Part shown: positions 25,814 to 33,600 of the stretch, one piece after another
How the letters are laid out: each line of letters starts with the position of its first letter
Position numbering within the stretch: position 1 is the stretch's first letter
Assembly: GCA_014802045.1 (NCBI GenBank)
Contig: JAAVDA010000012.1
Coordinates: 1 to 64,000, forward strand
Length of the DNA: 64,000 bases
Direction: 5' to 3'
DNA from: Bacteroides sp.
Lineage (GTDB): Bacteria; Bacteroidota; Bacteroidia; Bacteroidales; Muribaculaceae
Position numbers and translations under genes: made by a program
Notes under the pieces: generated by a model
The model's database searches: none
Told to the model about the DNA's origin: nothing
What the model saw: only the letters and a program-made list of their open reading frames with translations

Positions 25814-26385
25814 GAATCATCCGAGGAAAATACGGGCGCCGCCGGTTTGACGTGCCCTCCAACATCACCGCCCGCCCGACCACTGATTTCGCGCGCGAAA
25901 ACATATTTAATGTAATCGAAAACCTTATTGACATCGAGGGGATTTCGGCTCTCGACCTCTTTTCGGGTACCGGGGCAATCACCTTTGAACTCCTCTCGCG
26001 TGAGGCTGCCAGTGTGACGGCTGTGGAGAAAGCCGCCACTCAATATAATTTCATAGCCCGCACGGCCCGCACCCTCGGCGCCGACAATCTTACGCTCGTG
26101 AGAGGTGACGCTCTGCGTTTCATCGACTCCGCCACCCGTGGATTTGACTTCGTGTTTGCCGACCCTCCTTACGATATGCCCGATTTCGCATCGGTGCCGG
26201 CGAGAGTGCTCTCATCGCGGTTGCTCAATCCGGGAGGGCTCTTTATCATCGAACACAACCGTCACCATGACTTTTCATCGCTGCCCGGTTTTCTGCAGCA
26301 CAGAGCCTACGGCAGCGTGAACTTCTCGATATTCCGCAAACCTTCATCAAACGAAACCGACAATGAATCAGACACACAAGCCTAA
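25810..26385 (+). CDS. rsmD: 16S rRNA (guanine966-N2)-methyltransferase RsmD
   Basis: A 191-residue SAM-dependent methyltransferase. It starts MRIIRGKYGRR, the family N-terminus, followed by RPTTDFARENIFN, the SAM loop ALDLFSGTGAITFE and the catalytic motif FADPPYDMP. It acts on G966 of 16S rRNA during 30S assembly. It overlaps the preceding DUF3822 gene by 4 bases and the following sirtuin gene by 23 bases, so all three are co-transcribed. Confidence 0.94.
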   Translation: MRIIRGKYGRRRFDVPSNITARPTTDFARENIFNVIENLIDIEGISALDLFSGTGAITFELLSREAASVTAVEKAATQYNFIARTARTLGADNLTLVRGDALRFIDSATRGFDFVFADPPYDMPDFASVPARVLSSRLLNPGGLFIIEHNRHHDFSSLPGFLQHRAYGSVNFSIFRKPSSNETDNESDTQA

Positions 26386-27082
26386 ACTCGTGATTTCAAC
26401 CGGCGCCGGCATGAGCGCCGAGAGCGGCATCTCCACCTTCCGCGACAGCGGAGGCCTCTGGGAGCAGCACAATGTGATGGATGTGGCTTCGGCCGACGGA
26501 TTCGCACGCAATCCGGAGCTCGTGCACCGTTTCTACAATGCCCGTCGGCATGACCTTGTAAAGGCTCAGCCCAACGCCGGCCATCGTGCCATAGTAGACC
26601 TTGAGAAAGATTTCGACGTCTATGTGATAACACAAAATGTCGACGACCTCCATGAACGCGCCGGAAGCTCACACGTGACCCACCTCCACGGAGAGCTGAT
26701 GAAAGTGCGCACAATAGACCCGCCCTATCGTGTGTATGCCCTGTCGCCCGACAATCTCGACACCACCCCCGAGTCGCGTGATGCCGATGGGCGGCTCCTG
26801 CGTCCGCATATAGTTTTCTTCCAGGAAGCTGTTCCGGAGATTGAGACTGCCATCGAGATAGTGCGCGAGGCCGACATATTCGTTGTTATCGGCACCAGCA
26901 TGGCTGTCTATCCCGCAGCTTCGCTCATCAACTTCGTGCGTCCGGGAGTGCCGGTCTATTACATAGACCCTCGTCCGGCCCCTACCCCCGCCGGAGTCAA
27001 GGTGATAGCCAAGACTGCTTCCGAAGGGCTCGCCGAGCTCTCGCGCGAGCTCCGCTCTATATTATCGCAGCCACCTCTTTGA
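26363..27082 (+). CDS. cobB: NAD-dependent protein deacylase (sirtuin, class III type)
   Basis: A 239-residue sirtuin. Motifs: GAGMSAESGISTFRDSGGLW (NAD binding), QNVDDLHERAG, catalytic His109 in HLHG, and GTSMAVYPAASL. The YNAR motif (Tyr59, Arg62) is that of SIRT5/CobB-type enzymes that remove succinyl and malonyl groups. Unusually, the protein has no cysteine at all, so the structural zinc site is missing. Reduced zinc sites are known in Bacteroidetes sirtuins. Its 3' end overlaps the convergent birA gene by 26 bases. Confidence 0.9.
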   Translation: MNQTHKPKLVISTGAGMSAESGISTFRDSGGLWEQHNVMDVASADGFARNPELVHRFYNARRHDLVKAQPNAGHRAIVDLEKDFDVYVITQNVDDLHERAGSSHVTHLHGELMKVRTIDPPYRVYALSPDNLDTTPESRDADGRLLRPHIVFFQEAVPEIETAIEIVREADIFVVIGTSMAVYPAASLINFVRPGVPVYYIDPRPAPTPAGVKVIAKTASEGLAELSRELRSILSQPPL

Positions 27083-27809
27083 ATGCATACACCCCCCGCT
27101 GTCCGTCAGACTCCTCAAGAGTAAGATGGCCGGTGGGGGCTATCTCTGCTATGCGGGCTTCAAGCTTGCGCCCCGATCCGGTTTCGCGCCAGAGATGGAA
27201 CCCTTTGCCCCTCCACAGCCGAGAGATATATTGCTCATGGAGTTCGGCCCGTCCCTCAGGGGTGGAGGTCTGAGCCACCCTTTCAAGTAGTTCGGTGGCA
27301 ATCTGCTCTGTGAGTGCGCCGGTATCAAACTCCCGTCCGGCAAGCGATGCCATCGACACAGGGTTGGGAGCATCGCTCAGCCAGAGGGTCTGATTTACAT
27401 TCACACCCACTCCGGCCACACACCTCACTATTCTGTTGCCTGAGAGAGCATTCTCTATCAGGATGCCGCAGAGCTTCATGTTGCCCGCGTATATATCGTT
27501 GGGCCATTTCACCTCGATGCGCACCACTCCTCCCATGGCCCGCTCAATGGCAAGAGCCACCCCGAGAGCCACAGCCTCGCTGAGAGCAAACTGGCCGGAG
27601 GCTTCCACCCCCTCAGGGCGGAGCATCACCGACATGGTGATATTCATGCCCGGAGCCGACTCCCAGCTGTTGCCCCTTTGGCCGCGTCCGGCTGTCTGAC
27701 TCACGGCGGCCATCACTGTGCCGTGGGGCAGCGCGGTGGTGCGGTCGGTCTCTGTCATGAGTGTATTGGTAGAAGCAGCTTCTTCTATGGTGATTATATT
27801 CGGTTTCAT
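27057..27809 (-). CDS. birA: biotin--[acetyl-CoA-carboxylase] ligase
   Basis: A 250-residue monofunctional biotin protein ligase. Motifs: STNTLM, GRGQRGNSWES (biotinyl-AMP loop), KWPNDIYAGNMKLCGILIE and the GVGVNVNQ strand. There is no N-terminal DNA-binding domain, so it does not act as a repressor. It biotinylates carrier domains of carboxylases and decarboxylases. A -7 box on the minus strand lies at 27814-27821, within a few bases of the ATG, suggesting a very short leader. Confidence 0.94.
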   Translation of the reverse strand: MKPNIITIEEAASTNTLMTETDRTTALPHGTVMAAVSQTAGRGQRGNSWESAPGMNITMSVMLRPEGVEASGQFALSEAVALGVALAIERAMGGVVRIEVKWPNDIYAGNMKLCGILIENALSGNRIVRCVAGVGVNVNQTLWLSDAPNPVSMASLAGREFDTGALTEQIATELLERVAQTSTPEGRAELHEQYISRLWRGKGFHLWRETGSGRKLEARIAEIAPTGHLTLEESDGQRGVYAFKEVAAII

Positions 27810-27813
27810 GCTG

Positions 27814-27821
27814 CAAAATTA
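27814..27821 (-). promoter_or_regulatory. -7 box of birA
   Basis: TAATTTTG on the minus strand, only 4 bases upstream of the birA ATG (27809). The mRNA would be leaderless or nearly so. Confidence 0.5.
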
Positions 27822-27851
27822 GTCATTTAAGTTTCGTTATGTCGCAGCAAC

Positions 27852-27894
27852 GGGGAAATTAGCAGTTTTTCGCCTCGGCATGGCTATAATTTTG
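27852..27894 (+). promoter_or_regulatory. phage-module promoter 1 with 14-bp shared element
   Basis: GGGGAAATTAGCAG (27852-27865), 21 bases, TAATTTTG (27887-27894). The same 14-mer stands 22 bases before the -7 box of the portal gene (31479-31522). No ordinary TTTG -33 box is at the usual spacing, so the 14-mer may replace it. Confidence 0.6.
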
Positions 27895-27926
27895 CAGTGT
27901 GAACACTAATCAACCAGAGTTTATTT

Positions 27927-28304
27927 ATGGAACAAGACCTGAATCAGCCAACCCCCGAAGCAACTTCCCTGCAGCCGGAAGGGACCCCTGCATCCCCTCA
28001 TACCGACTCAACCTCTCCCGAGCCAACCGCCCCAGCTTCTTCAACCGACAATCCACCCGCCTCCTCGCCTCAGAGGCTTTCGGAGGCTGATGCTCTCACC
28101 GCCTCACGCCTCATGGAGCTGCTTTCGCAAGCCGAGGAGCGAGGATATCGCCGCGCACGCCGAGAGATGCAACAATCCTCCTTGCCGGAAACACCCCTCT
28201 GGGGCAACCCAAGACGAGTGGAGAACGACGGCGCATCCGCTCGCGAGACTATGAAAATAGGCGATGATTTCCTGACCCGCATCCGGCCCGCAGTATGGGA
28301 CTAA
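27927..28304 (+). CDS. small Pro/Ser/Thr-rich protein, first gene of capsid module
   Basis: A 125-residue protein: the N-terminal half is a disordered Pro/Ser/Thr stretch, the C-terminal half is charged and probably helical (EADALTASRLMELLSQAEER). It is the first gene after the module promoter and directly precedes the capsid-like gene. Position and composition would fit a scaffolding or capsid-accessory protein, but no homology is recognised. Function unknown. Confidence 0.65.
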   Translation: MEQDLNQPTPEATSLQPEGTPASPHTDSTSPEPTAPASSTDNPPASSPQRLSEADALTASRLMELLSQAEERGYRRARREMQQSSLPETPLWGNPRRVENDGASARETMKIGDDFLTRIRPAVWD

Positions 28305-28356
28305 GCCCCGCCCACCGATCAAACTTTTCACTAATCACCAAAAAAACTTACAGTAT

Positions 28357-29607
28357 ATGAACACACTCGTAGCAGGTCAGTCGGGCGGCCGACATGTGAC
28401 CGACGGCCCTCTCACCACCCCCGCCATACGCGAAACCTCACCCGAACTTCTGAGAAATGAAATCGATTCGCGAGTGGTGCGTATCCGCCCGATGGCTACT
28501 CCTGTAGACCAGATTTCGCGCATGATCGGAGCGCGCCACTCTTCGTCGATGGTGGTGGAATATTACTCGGTAGACACCAAGGCTCAGACGGTGAAGATAA
28601 CCGGTTCGCCCGAAATTCTCGATGAACTTCACCCCGACGGTTACAGGCTCTACACAATCAGTGTCGACTCAATAGGAGTGATAGCCCCTACAGACACTCT
28701 CCTCATAGTCGGTTCGTCGGGCACAAACGGCCCCGTGACTCTTTATGTGACAGACCGCACCGAGGCGCGCAACACTTTTCGCGTGATAGCTCTCAACGGT
28801 GCCGACGAGGATGGGGTGAAGGGCTGCATTGACACCGACCTCCGTGGACGCACTCTCGTGAGGATGGGCAGAGCTGCGGCAGAGCTTGATGTGCAGACTT
28901 CTCAGTTTGAGGCTCTTCCGCAAAAAGCTCAAAACTACTGTCAGATATTCAAGGCTCAGATCGAACAGGGCACCTTCACCCGCCTTGCAGCCAAAGAGGT
29001 GGGCTGGAGTTTCAGCGACCAGGAAGAGGTGGCCATCATGGATATGCGTCTCGGCATGGAGAAGAGTTTTCTCTTCGGGGTGCGGGCGCGCATTCAGGCT
29101 CCGGGAGCATCAGACGAAGTGCTCTTCACCGGCGGCATATGGCATCAGGCCGAAACAGATTTCTCCTATTCAGCGGCTGCCTTCGGCCAAGACACTCTGA
29201 TAGATCTCATGCGCCTTGCCTTTACAGGCGACCGTGCCGGTTCGCGGCGCAAGATTCTTCTGGCCGGTAGCGAGCTGATAGCCCGCCTGAATAAGCTCGA
29301 CTACACCCGTGTGGTTTCGGCCGGCGACACCGTTACCCGCTGGGGAATCGACTTCAACGAACTCCGCTCTAAGTTTGGCACTCTCTATGTGGTTCATTCC
29401 GAGGTGTTCGACCAGTGCGACCATGCCGACGACGGTTTCGTGATAGACCCCGAATATCTGGTTAAATACGTGCATCTTCCCTTCCGTGTGGAGCGTATAG
29501 ACCTCAAGAGCTCCGGGGTGCGCAACACCGAAGCCGTCGTGGCCACCGAGGCAAGCTGCATGGCGCTGCGCCATCCGAAGTCGCATGTGCGTGTGACTCT
29601 TGCCTGA
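28357..29607 (+). CDS. phage major capsid-like protein (SU10/HK97-fold type)
   Basis: A 416-residue protein whose layout resembles the SU10-type (DUF5309-like) major capsid proteins: a central FTRLAAKEVGWSFSDQEEVA region, the long helix DMRLGMEKSFLFG, GGIWHQ, and a C-terminal VVHSEVFDQ...GFVIDPEYL...SGVRNTEAVVATEASCMALR block ending near HVRVTL. Such proteins are usually near 350-420 residues. A portal-like gene and a connector-like gene nearby support the call. No delta-domain or protease is seen. It could be a domesticated capsid. Call rests on pattern memory, not a search. Confidence 0.6.
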   Translation: MNTLVAGQSGGRHVTDGPLTTPAIRETSPELLRNEIDSRVVRIRPMATPVDQISRMIGARHSSSMVVEYYSVDTKAQTVKITGSPEILDELHPDGYRLYTISVDSIGVIAPTDTLLIVGSSGTNGPVTLYVTDRTEARNTFRVIALNGADEDGVKGCIDTDLRGRTLVRMGRAAAELDVQTSQFEALPQKAQNYCQIFKAQIEQGTFTRLAAKEVGWSFSDQEEVAIMDMRLGMEKSFLFGVRARIQAPGASDEVLFTGGIWHQAETDFSYSAAAFGQDTLIDLMRLAFTGDRAGSRRKILLAGSELIARLNKLDYTRVVSAGDTVTRWGIDFNELRSKFGTLYVVHSEVFDQCDHADDGFVIDPEYLVKYVHLPFRVERIDLKSSGVRNTEAVVATEASCMALRHPKSHVRVTLA

Positions 29608-29622
29608 CTATCCTGACACCCC

Positions 29623-30183
29623 ATGCCGATGCCTGCTTTTTCCTACACCCTCTCTGAGTCAGAGCTCATAGCCCGACTCCGCCGGCTGCTGTTTATGGAG
29701 CCGGTAGATGAGTCCGTGAGCCGCACCGACTCTCCCGGTGCGCTCCGGCGCATGGAGCTCCAGGTGGCCGATGCCTATATCGACGGCCTCATCTCGCTCG
29801 ATCCGTCTGAATTGCCCCTCACAGATCTCACTCCGGAGGCAGTTCTCTCCAATCCTCTCCCCGGCCAGCCGGCCACACTCATTCTGCCCCCGCGATGTCT
29901 TCGTCCGGTGTCGGTCAGAATGGCCGGCTGGGGTAGGGATGCCACCATTGTTAAGGCCGGGACAGCAGTGGCTCTGGCTCAAGACAACCCGTTCAGCCGC
30001 GGAGGCACCGTCCGCCCTGTGGCCGTAGTGGAGCCGGCGGGAAAACTCACCCTCTACACTCCGCCGCGCAATCTCGCGCCCTCTCTCCTCGCTCTCCTTG
30101 CCATTGCTCTTCCGCCCGACGGACTCTATCCGCTCACCCAGCCCCTCGAACACCACATTCTCAGTCGGCTTGCCTCGCGATAG
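29623..30183 (+). CDS. connector-like protein of the capsid module
   Basis: A 186-residue protein with an N-terminal helical part (SESELIARLRRLLF, VADAYIDGLISLDPSEL) and a C-terminal beta-rich part. Its place 15 bases after the capsid-like gene and its size are like head-tail connector proteins, but no firm motif is present. It ends 25 bases before a strong terminator. Alternative: an unrelated lineage-specific protein. Confidence 0.45.
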   Translation: MPMPAFSYTLSESELIARLRRLLFMEPVDESVSRTDSPGALRRMELQVADAYIDGLISLDPSELPLTDLTPEAVLSNPLPGQPATLILPPRCLRPVSVRMAGWGRDATIVKAGTAVALAQDNPFSRGGTVRPVAVVEPAGKLTLYTPPRNLAPSLLALLAIALPPDGLYPLTQPLEHHILSRLASR

Positions 30184-30207
30184 CCGGAGGAGCCCCCGGC
30201 TCTCTAC

Positions 30208-30246
30208 AGCCTATGCTGCCCTTTTTGGATAGCATAGGCTTTTGTG
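30208..30246 (+). terminator. terminator of the capsid transcription unit
   Basis: AGCCTATGCT (30208-30217) pairs perfectly with AGCATAGGCT (30231-30240), then TTTGTGTT. Confidence 0.75.
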
Positions 30247-30282
30247 TTGCCTTGGCTAAAGAGAATTTAATATATAGGTCAC

Positions 30283-30313
30283 TTGCGCTATTATTTTTTT
30301 TGCACTACTTTTG
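30283..30313 (+). promoter_or_regulatory. promoter of the beta-propeller lipoprotein
   Basis: TTG (30283-30285), 20 bases, TACTTTTG (30306-30313). The start of transcription falls after the first possible ATG of the open frame, which selects the ATG at 30346. Confidence 0.7.
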
Positions 30314-30345
30314 TGAAAATTAAAATTTTAGCGGAGTTGGAGAAA

Positions 30346-31449
30346 ATGAAAAATCGTAGAGCGATCACAAAAGCAATGATTGTGGGAGGGCTTGCCCTCC
30401 TGCTATCTTGTTCAGGAAATAAGGAAAAGCGTGCGGAGGGTGCTGCCCCTGTAGCCTCTATTCCTGTCGATACAGTTGAGCGGGAGATTCCACCCTGCAA
30501 GAGGCTGAAAATCTCAACTTCGGGCGCATTGCCTATAAAGTCGCTGCCTGTGGTTGAAACGATAGAGTTCCCGGACACGACAGAATATTTTATCGGAGTG
30601 CCGTCATGTGTGGAGGTGAGAGGTGACACCATCTTTGCCATAGACAGCAGTAAAGCTCCGGGCTTTTATGCCTATCGGCGTGATGGCTCCCAGATATTTG
30701 CCTACACCTCCACCGGTCAGGGTCCGGAGGATTTTATGGTACTTAGAAATCTGAATGTAACTGATACTGAGCTGAGCGCTTTTGATGACGGTCTGTGCGG
30801 TATTTTTATAATTGATAAGAATGGCGATTTTGTTCGCACGGTTAAGTGCCCGGTCTACTCGCTTGCGGCATCAATTTCAGACGCGGGTGATATGTGGGTT
30901 GATTTCAGTAATTTTGATGGCATGATGGATGATATCAAATTGGGCTGGGCTCCTCCCGGCGGCCGACCGGACTCTCTGGTTACTGTCCTCCCTATTCCCG
31001 AACATCTTAAAGGTATCTATGCGTCGGGTATTCGTCCTCTTGTTCGCATTTCTGCAAACGAATGGATTTTCACTCCCTCATTCGAACGATATGTCTACAC
31101 TTTGAAAGACGGTAAAGCTTATCCCCGATATGAACTTGATTTCGGCAACCTTTGGTGGGACGACGAGAAGATGTCGAAAATGGCTCACAGCAATGACTGG
31201 GCTGTCCAATTGCAGGATTTTCCGATTCAACCTATGTATATTCAGGAAAATGAGCGATGGTTTGTGGTTGGATTTGCTGTAAATAGGGATAAGAGATATG
31301 TGTATGTTTACGACAAATTGGGCGGTGATTCACGCACCTTTATAGATCATCCCAGAAAGTACCTCCATCCGATAGCCTTGGATTGCAACGATTTGTTTAT
31401 GAACTGTGTGGATAATTCCAATCTCGAAGTGCTCCGCCTTGCGGACTGA
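30346..31449 (+). CDS. 6-bladed beta-propeller lipoprotein
   Basis: A 367-residue lipoprotein, lipobox LLLSC with Cys22, followed by a Bacteroidetes 6-bladed beta-propeller domain. Marks: the early VETIEFPDTTEYFIGVPSCV strand, then IFAIDSSKAPGFYAYRRDG and the STGQGPEDFMVLRNLNV motif, typical of this family (G-x-G-P-x-E/D-F). Such proteins sit at the outer or inner membrane; ligands are generally unknown. It is visibly AT-richer than both neighbours, has its own promoter, and interrupts the phage-like gene series, so it was probably inserted. The ATG at 30346 was chosen from the promoter position. Confidence 0.82.
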   Translation: MKNRRAITKAMIVGGLALLLSCSGNKEKRAEGAAPVASIPVDTVEREIPPCKRLKISTSGALPIKSLPVVETIEFPDTTEYFIGVPSCVEVRGDTIFAIDSSKAPGFYAYRRDGSQIFAYTSTGQGPEDFMVLRNLNVTDTELSAFDDGLCGIFIIDKNGDFVRTVKCPVYSLAASISDAGDMWVDFSNFDGMMDDIKLGWAPPGGRPDSLVTVLPIPEHLKGIYASGIRPLVRISANEWIFTPSFERYVYTLKDGKAYPRYELDFGNLWWDDEKMSKMAHSNDWAVQLQDFPIQPMYIQENERWFVVGFAVNRDKRYVYVYDKLGGDSRTFIDHPRKYLHPIALDCNDLFMNCVDNSNLEVLRLAD

Positions 31450-31478
31450 GCGGAGTTCATCCGGTTTTGGGGGCGGAT

Positions 31479-31522
31479 GGGGAAATTAGCAGCCGGAAGA
31501 GGAGTGGAGGGGAGTATCTTTG
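31479..31522 (+). promoter_or_regulatory. phage-module promoter 2 with 14-bp shared element
   Basis: GGGGAAATTAGCAG (31479-31492), 22 bases, TATCTTTG (31515-31522), directly before the portal gene at 31537. The 14-mer is identical to that at 27852-27865. Confidence 0.6.
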
Positions 31523-31536
31523 CATAAAAAACAGTT

Positions 31537-32220
31537 ATGCAATCATCACCCCTCGAAATCGCTCTCTCTGCCTGGCAATCAACCGCTCCGTTCCGCGCCA
31601 ACCGTCAGCGCTATAAGCGTTACACCTATGGACGGCAGTGGGACGATATAATCACCTCGCCCGATGGTGTGGCGCTCACCGAAGGTGCTTATGCCGAGAA
31701 ATGTGGTCATCGCCCGCTCACCAACAATCTTATCCGGCAGATGGTAAAGACTGTCATAGGCCTCTGGCGGCGCGACATGGCTCCCTCTCATGGTGGCACC
31801 GACACGGCAATAGCCCGACGCAACCATCTCGATGAGCTTGATGCTCGCACCCTCGAAGAGTTTCTCATATCGGGGTGTGCGGTGCAGAGGGTTGTGACCG
31901 AGAGGCGTATGGGTGGCACAGGTGTATGGGTAGACCTCGTGAGTCCGTCGCGATTTTTCTTTTCGCCTGCCACAGACCCGCGCGGTTGCGATATGGAGGT
32001 AGTCGGTATGGCCCACGATATGAGCATGCGCGAGGCGATGGTGAGGTTCGGGGGCGAGGATGGCTCACGGCGCAAAAGAGTGGAGCGCATCTATTCAGGA
32101 GTGGAGCCCCGGCTGTTTGCGTCGGTCGATATGCAGTCGGTGGCCGCATCTCTTCTTTCGGCACCGGCGGGAAGATGCCGCGCCATTGAGCTCTGGACGC
32201 TCGAAAGCCGGCTTATATGA
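31537..32220 (+). CDS. phage portal protein, N-terminal part (split)
   Basis: A 227-residue product matching the first half of P22-type portal proteins from Bacteroidetes prophages: RYKRYTYGRQWDDI, RPLTNNLIRQMVKTVIGLWR, EFLISGCAVQRVV and VDLVSPSRFFFSPATDPRG...VGMAHDMSMREAM. Portals form the dodecameric DNA channel at one capsid vertex. The frame ends at TGA (32218-32220) in mid-domain; the rest continues in the -1 frame from the overlapping ATG at 32217. It is either translationally coupled, frameshifted, or broken by a single-base change. Confidence 0.68.
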   Translation: MQSSPLEIALSAWQSTAPFRANRQRYKRYTYGRQWDDIITSPDGVALTEGAYAEKCGHRPLTNNLIRQMVKTVIGLWRRDMAPSHGGTDTAIARRNHLDELDARTLEEFLISGCAVQRVVTERRMGGTGVWVDLVSPSRFFFSPATDPRGCDMEVVGMAHDMSMREAMVRFGGEDGSRRKRVERIYSGVEPRLFASVDMQSVAASLLSAPAGRCRAIELWTLESRLI

Positions 32221-32921
32221 TCCGCTGCTATGACCCGGTGGAGTGGGGAGGCTTCCTGCTTCCGGCGTCGGCCGCCCCCCGGATTGAGAAGGAAAACCGC
32301 GGGAGGGCCGAAGAGGCGCGCATTGCTTTCAGAGAATTCGACACCGTGAGATGGCACTGCCGCTGGCTCGCTCCCACAGGCGAACTGCTCGACAGCTACG
32401 ACTCCCCGTGGCCCCACGGAGGCCACCCATTTGCCGTGAAACTCTATCCGATGACCGACGGAGAGATTCATCCGTTTGTGGAAGATGTCATAGATCAGCA
32501 GCGCACCATAAACCGTCTCATCACTATGCTCGACACCATGCTCGGTGTCAGCGCCAAGGGAGCTCTGCTCTTTCCGCTGCGCGCACTCCCACCCGGATAT
32601 AGGCTTCCCGACATTGCGGCAGCGTGGAGCATTCCGGGAGCGGTGATTCCTTTTGACACTGCCGACACAAATCTCCGCCCCATGCAGGTGAGCGGTTCGT
32701 CAGGCGATTGCGGAGCAGCCTCCCTGCTATCTATGGAGATGAAGCTTTTCGAGCAGATTTCGGGTGTGAACGGTGCGATTCAGGGGCGTGAGGTAACGGC
32801 CAACACCTCGGCTGCGCTCTTTGATGCGCGCACCCGCAATGCCACCACCGCGCTCATCGATTTGCTCGAATCATTCGATTCGTTTGTAGAGGAAAGAAAT
32901 CGCCTCATTAAGCAATCTTAA
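32217..32921 (+). CDS. phage portal protein, C-terminal part (split)
   Basis: A 234-residue continuation of the portal: WHCRWLAPTGELLDSYDSPW, HPFAVKLYPMTDGEIHPFVE, DVIDQQRTINRLITMLDTML, then EMKLFEQISGVNGAIQGRE and the C-terminal LLESFDSFVEERNR. The two parts together give about 460 residues, a normal portal length. The ATG at 32217 overlaps the stop of part one (ATGA), the geometry used for coupled re-initiation, so both halves could still be made and associate. Confidence 0.66.
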   Translation: MIRCYDPVEWGGFLLPASAAPRIEKENRGRAEEARIAFREFDTVRWHCRWLAPTGELLDSYDSPWPHGGHPFAVKLYPMTDGEIHPFVEDVIDQQRTINRLITMLDTMLGVSAKGALLFPLRALPPGYRLPDIAAAWSIPGAVIPFDTADTNLRPMQVSGSSGDCGAASLLSMEMKLFEQISGVNGAIQGREVTANTSAALFDARTRNATTALIDLLESFDSFVEERNRLIKQS

Positions 32922-32956
32922 CTGTGATGGTATTGCATTTTGCCCATGCAGGGTTG

Positions 32957-32964
32957 TAAATTTG
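32957..32964 (+). promoter_or_regulatory. -7 box before the 188-residue protein
   Basis: TAAATTTG, with TTG at 32933-32935, 21 bases upstream. It overlaps the first codons of the longest frame, which favours the ATG at 32992. No 14-mer element is present here. Confidence 0.5.
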
Positions 32965-32991
32965 CCAACAGAATGCCAACTTTTATTTTTT

Positions 32992-33558
32992 ATGACTATG
33001 CAACATCCATCTTCCTGCAATCTCGCCACTCTGCGCGACCGCGATTTTCTCGCAGCCTGCCGCAGGGTGCTCGCCGGCCAGCGGCGCACAGACCTCACGG
33101 CAGCCGAGGTTGCGCGCATGGCGGCCAACTCTCCCGCTCCATCCTACTATCTCACCTATGAATATGCCCGACGTATGCTGAGCGAACGGCGCAGGGGCAT
33201 GATCACATCGCGCAACACTCTGGGTTCAGACCCCTCGCAATCTCCGCATCACTCCGGTAGCCCGATCGAGCGGCGCCGTGAGGAGATAGCCGGAAAAGTG
33301 AAGACCCTCATGGAGCGCACACCCGGATTGAAGATGGGCGCCGCTCTCAGCCGGGTGCTTGCCGGGCCGGCATCATCATTCTTTCTCGCTCCCGACACTG
33401 CCCGGAAGCTTTTTGCCACACTTCGACGTGGCAGCGCGGCTCGCCGCCATTCTCAAAGCGTGGCGCCTCATCTTTCCGCCCGGCCCCTGCGCAGCCACAC
33501 ACCGCTCCGCCGCCCCCTTCTGCCCAATTCGGCTGCCGGCCAGCTCATTCTCCGATAG
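32992..33558 (+). CDS. small basic protein with duplicated motif, capsid module
   Basis: A 188-residue basic protein. It contains two related units: APSYYLTYEYARRML (about 49-63) and ASSFFLAPDTARKLF (about 127-141), each preceded by a helical stretch. The C-terminal 40 residues are Arg/Pro-rich and low in complexity. No family recognised; the duplicated Y/F-L-x-x-[EP]-x-A-R-[RK] motif may bind a partner. It has its own -7 box at 32957. The start at 32992 was chosen over the frame's first ATG for that reason. Confidence 0.55.
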   Translation: MTMQHPSSCNLATLRDRDFLAACRRVLAGQRRTDLTAAEVARMAANSPAPSYYLTYEYARRMLSERRRGMITSRNTLGSDPSQSPHHSGSPIERRREEIAGKVKTLMERTPGLKMGAALSRVLAGPASSFFLAPDTARKLFATLRRGSAARRHSQSVAPHLSARPLRSHTPLRRPLLPNSAAGQLILR

Positions 33559-33600
33559 GTTGCTGTCTATCCGTCATTTATCACTCATCTCTAATATCTA

